Shown here piece by piece: positions 6,234 through 8,622 of a stretch of 8,622 nt of DNA. Location of the stretch: assembly GCA_025355395.1 (NCBI GenBank), contig JANXZT010000326.1, forward strand, positions 1 through 8,622, read 5' to 3'. Position 1 is the stretch's first letter. Each line of letters begins with the position of its first letter. Made by a program: the position numbers and the translations under genes. Source of the DNA: Betaproteobacteria bacterium (GTDB lineage Bacteria; Pseudomonadota; Gammaproteobacteria; Burkholderiales; Casimicrobiaceae). Under the pieces are notes generated by a model, which saw nothing but the letters and a program-made list of their open reading frames with translations, had not been told where the DNA came from and did not search any database.

Positions 6234-7247
6234 ATGAGTGAAATGTTGCGGGTCGCGATGATCGGCGCCGGATGGGTCACGCGCCATCATCTGCCGGGAT
6301 GGCAAGCGCTGGTGCCCGACGTGCGCATCGTCGGCATTGCTGATCCGTCGCAGTTGGCGCGCGAGGGGCGCGCCGCCGAATTCGCCATCGACGCGACCTT
6401 TGCCGATGCGGAAACGATGCTCGACACGGTCAAGCCGGACGCCGTCGACATCTGTTCACCGCGCGACTTCCATGCTGCGCACGTGCGCGCCGCCGCCGCC
6501 CGGGGCATTCCCGCACTATGCCAAAAGCCGCTCGCGCCGGACTACGCGCAAGCTGAACAATTGGTTCGTGATGTCGACGGGCAGACACGCCTGATGGTCC
6601 ACGAGAACTGGCGTTTTCGTCCTTACTACCGCCATGCCCGCGAACTGCTGCAGCAAGGCGAAGTCGGGAACGTGCGTCAGGTACGAATGGTGCTGGAAAG
6701 TTCGGGCCTCTTACCTGATCCGAAAGGCCGGATGCCCGGACTCGATCGCCAACCGTTTATCGCAACGCTCGATCGCATGCTGGTATCGGAGATACTTATT
6801 CACCATCTGGACACCTTGCGATTCCTGCTGGGACCGTTGCGCATGGTCGCCGCCAACCTCGGGCGCAGCACCGAGGCCATTCGCGGTGAGGATCGCGCAA
6901 CGCTGGTGATGCGTGGTTCTTCTGGCGCGAGTGTGCTGTTGATCGGCGATATGGCCGTGCACGGTGCTCCGCCGGTGCTTATCGACCGATTGCAGGTCGC
7001 GGGAGAAAAGGCGATGCTTGCGCTGTGGGAAGGCACGGTCACGCTGGCGCGCGGCGGTGCGGCGCCATTATCGCAATCGTTCGATCTCGCGCGGTGCTAC
7101 CAGCAGTCATACAACGCATCGATTGCGCATTTTGTCGCGGCGTTGAGAAGCGATTCGCCGTTCGAGAGCTCGCCGCGCGACAATCTCGAAACGCTGCGGC
7201 TCGTCGAAGATGCCTACGCGGCAACTGCCGCCCAAGGCACCGCTTGA
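6234..7247 (+). CDS. Gfo/Idh/MocA-family NAD(P)-dependent sugar dehydrogenase
   Basis: A 337-residue oxidoreductase. The N-terminal Rossmann fold opens with the dinucleotide motif GAGWVTRHHL (residues 11-20). The family's EKP motif appears as CQKP with Lys98 kept and Gln in place of Glu. The C-terminal substrate domain has ILIHHLDTLRFLLG (187-200), where the His-x-x-Asp pattern is the usual catalytic site. Such enzymes oxidise sugars or polyols, often to lactones, which fits the lactonase and dehydratase next door. It is likely cytoplasmic, and no signal peptide is seen. The ATG at 6234 lacks a good ribosome site, and the ATG at 6243 is an alternative that would remove three residues. It is divergent from the lactonase gene and is followed after four bases by the GntR regulator gene, so the two are probably co-transcribed. 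Confidence 0.88.
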   Translation: MSEMLRVAMIGAGWVTRHHLPGWQALVPDVRIVGIADPSQLAREGRAAEFAIDATFADAETMLDTVKPDAVDICSPRDFHAAHVRAAAARGIPALCQKPLAPDYAQAEQLVRDVDGQTRLMVHENWRFRPYYRHARELLQQGEVGNVRQVRMVLESSGLLPDPKGRMPGLDRQPFIATLDRMLVSEILIHHLDTLRFLLGPLRMVAANLGRSTEAIRGEDRATLVMRGSSGASVLLIGDMAVHGAPPVLIDRLQVAGEKAMLALWEGTVTLARGGAAPLSQSFDLARCYQQSYNASIAHFVAALRSDSPFESSPRDNLETLRLVEDAYAATAAQGTA

Positions 7248-7251
7248 AATC

Positions 7252-7941
7252 ATGGCCGAAGCATTGATTGATCTTGACAGCGGCCTCAACATTTCCGCCA
7301 AGGAAGCGGAGATCGTCCGCGGGCTCGAGGAAGACATCATATTCGGCCGGCTCCCACCGGCGACGCGGCTGATCGAGGATCCGCTGATGGCCCGCTTTGG
7401 TGTCACGCGTCACTTCGTCCGCCAGGCGTTGTCGCACCTCGAGCGCAGGGGCATCGTCGTGCGCGAACGTAACAAGAGTGCCGCCGTTCGCTCGCTCACT
7501 CCCGACGAAGTCGAGCAAATCTACGATGTGCGCGAATTGTTGCAACGGCAGGCCGCGCTGCGCATTCCGTTGCCGGCGGATCCCGCATTGCTTGCGCGTC
7601 TCGTCGAAATCCAGGCGCGCTATCGGCAGTGCGTGCAAGAGGACGACTTTCGCGGCGTACACGAACACAACGACGCATTTCACCTGACGCTGTTTTCGGG
7701 CAGCGGCAACCAGCACGTGGTGCGCTCCATTCAATGGTATATGCGGTTGAGCTTGCTAGTGCGCGCCAAGCAGATGAGCAATCCGCAAATGCTTGACGTG
7801 TCGATGCGGCATCATGACATGATGATCGAGCTTTTGCGCGGTCGCGACGGCTGGGCGCTGGCGCAATTATGCGTCGAGCACATCCAGCCAGCGAAGCGTG
7901 CCTATCTCGCCGTGGTGGGAGGGAGACCGCGCGCGACGTAG
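7252..7941 (+). CDS. GntR-family transcriptional regulator, FCD subfamily
   Basis: A 229-residue regulator. Residues about 17-82 form the winged helix-turn-helix (EDIIFGRLPPATRL, then LMARFGVTRHFVRQAL and HLERRGIVVRER). Residues about 85-220 form the all-helical FCD ligand domain, with likely metal-binding residues Asp141 and His144 (NDAFH), His187 or His188 (RHHDM) and His210 (VEHI), so it probably senses a carboxylate with a bound metal. I chose the ATG at 7252, four bases after the Gfo/Idh stop; an earlier in-frame ATG at 7210 would overlap that gene by 38 bases. Neither has a strong ribosome site, which suggests translational coupling. It likely represses the catabolic genes until the pathway acid is present, with candidate sites in 5971-6113. 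Regulation by it is inferred from location. Confidence 0.9.
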   Translation: MAEALIDLDSGLNISAKEAEIVRGLEEDIIFGRLPPATRLIEDPLMARFGVTRHFVRQALSHLERRGIVVRERNKSAAVRSLTPDEVEQIYDVRELLQRQAALRIPLPADPALLARLVEIQARYRQCVQEDDFRGVHEHNDAFHLTLFSGSGNQHVVRSIQWYMRLSLLVRAKQMSNPQMLDVSMRHHDMMIELLRGRDGWALAQLCVEHIQPAKRAYLAVVGGRPRAT

Positions 7942-7968
7942 CGTTGAATTTACGATCTATGAGACGAC

Positions 7969-7994
7969 CCTTTCGCCTCGAACCTTTCGCCCCG
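7969..7994. repeat. short tandem-like direct repeat between regulator and TRAP gene
   Basis: CCTTTCGCCTCG (7969-7980) and CCTTTCGCCCCG (7983-7994) match at 11 of 12 positions, offset by 14 bases. The rest of the 159-base gap 7942-8100 shows no clear terminator or consensus promoter. The repeat may be an operator or chance. Confidence 0.25.
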
Positions 7995-8089
7995 TTCGTA
8001 AAGCCTGATGTGGGATAGCGTGCATCGAGCTGCCTTGCTGTTGTTATGAGAATACGTCTGCAATTTGGCGGTTAACAGGAAATCAGACT

Positions 8090-8095
8090 AGGAGG
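8090..8095 (+). promoter_or_regulatory. strong ribosome binding site of the TRAP binding-protein gene
   Basis: A perfect AGGAGG lies five bases before the ATG at 8101. It is the best such site in the window and fixes the start of the gene. High expression is expected for a periplasmic binding protein. Confidence 0.85.
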
Positions 8096-8100
8096 AAACA

Positions 8101-8622
8101 ATGTTTAGAGCGTCGAAATTCGTTTGTTTGGTCACCCTGGGCTTGGCGATGGCCGGGTTGTCGTCGGCAGGCGCGGCCCAGGAAGTCCGCCACTACCGAT
8201 TTGCCTACGACCAGCCAAAAGGCACGGGTTACGCCATTGCGGCCGACATCTTTTCAGACAAGCTCCAGGAAATGAGCAAGGGCACGATGCTCATCGACCA
8301 GTATCCCGGCGCGCAACTCGGACAGGAGCCGCAGGTTCTGCAGTTGATGAAGGCCGGCGATATCGAGTTCTGCATTAGCGCGGCGGCGAATGCCGCCACG
8401 CTTTCCCCGCAAGCTGGCGTGATGTCGCTGCACTTTCTGTTCCGGTCGGAAGATCATCTGCAAAAGGCGCTGGCCGATCCGAAGGTGGTGCAGGCGGTGA
8501 AGGACATGATCGAGGATACCGTGCAGGGCGGGCATGTGCTTGCGCTTATCACGCTCGGCTTTCGCGATATGTACAGCAAGAAGGAAATCCACAAGGTCGA
8601 CGACATGAAAGGGCTGAAAGTT
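8101..8622 (+). CDS. TRAP transporter DctP-family solute-binding protein (partial, C-terminus outside window)
   Basis: The first 174 residues of a periplasmic binding protein that hands a substrate, usually an organic or sugar acid, to a TRAP membrane transporter. A signal peptide occupies residues 1-26 (hydrophobic core LVTLGLAMAGL, cleavage near AGAA before QEV). The mature part has DctP features: an early strand with RFAYDQPKGTGY, the helix FSDKLQEMSKGTM, the segment YPGAQLGQEPQVLQLMKAGDIEF, and, near the cut end, GFRDMYSKKEIHKVDDMKGLKV, just before the position where the family's carboxylate-binding arginine usually lies. The DctQ and DctM membrane genes would be expected to the right of the window. 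It lies 159 bases after the GntR gene on the same strand. The likely cargo is the sugar acid, lactone or sugar handled by the neighbouring enzymes; this is inference. Confidence 0.92.
   Translation, partial: MFRASKFVCLVTLGLAMAGLSSAGAAQEVRHYRFAYDQPKGTGYAIAADIFSDKLQEMSKGTMLIDQYPGAQLGQEPQVLQLMKAGDIEFCISAAANAATLSPQAGVMSLHFLFRSEDHLQKALADPKVVQAVKDMIEDTVQGGHVLALITLGFRDMYSKKEIHKVDDMKGLKV

Noticed and set aside
7039..7734. 231-residue minus-strand open frame opposite the dehydrogenase and GntR genes
   Set aside because: The opposite strand encodes two clear protein families in full; this frame shows no domain and no ribosome site.

Overview
The window reads as high-GC proteobacterial DNA, most likely a betaproteobacterium (Burkholderiales-like). 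This rests on the high GC content, the gene types (TRAP transporter, FCD-type GntR regulator, COG3618 amidohydrolase, several c-type cytochromes), Shine-Dalgarno-led genes and an FNR/DNR-like box. No rRNA, tRNA, CRISPR array, transposase or phage gene was seen. Eight protein genes are supported, and the outer two run off the window edges.

Left part (1-1944), respiratory and leftward: a fused monoheme-cytochrome/beta-barrel outer-membrane protein (372-1820) resembles the Cyc2 family of outer-membrane electron conduits. Its N-terminal CIACH heme site sits in a Cyc2-like context and its last residue is Phe. Downstream on the same strand is a periplasmic class I cytochrome c (partial, below 289), so the pair looks like an outer-membrane-to-periplasm electron path. 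An 18-bp perfect palindrome with an FNR-like core lies upstream, at roughly the spacing of an FNR-activated promoter.

Intergenic 1821-2364: no convincing gene. It holds the FNR-like box, a perfect 22-bp palindrome that looks like an orphan terminator or small-RNA end, and a candidate promoter for the next gene.

Right part (2365-8622), sugar or sugar-acid catabolism: an IlvD/Edd-type dehydratase (rightward) meets, stop to stop with no gap, a leftward pair of lactonase (amidohydrolase) and DapA-family aldolase/dehydratase. Divergent from that pair are a Gfo/Idh/MocA dehydrogenase, a GntR/FCD regulator four bases behind it, and then a TRAP DctP solute-binding protein (partial). The natural reading is a non-phosphorylative route: periplasmic capture and import, oxidation to a lactone, ring opening, dehydration to a 2-keto-3-deoxy acid, and cleavage by the DapA-family enzyme. 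The GntR protein is the likely local regulator. The substrate cannot be told from sequence.

The divergent intergenic region 5971-6233 is AT-rich at its left side. It carries direct repeats 21 bp apart, a 13-bp inverted repeat over a candidate promoter, and a leader hairpin, all plausible control elements.
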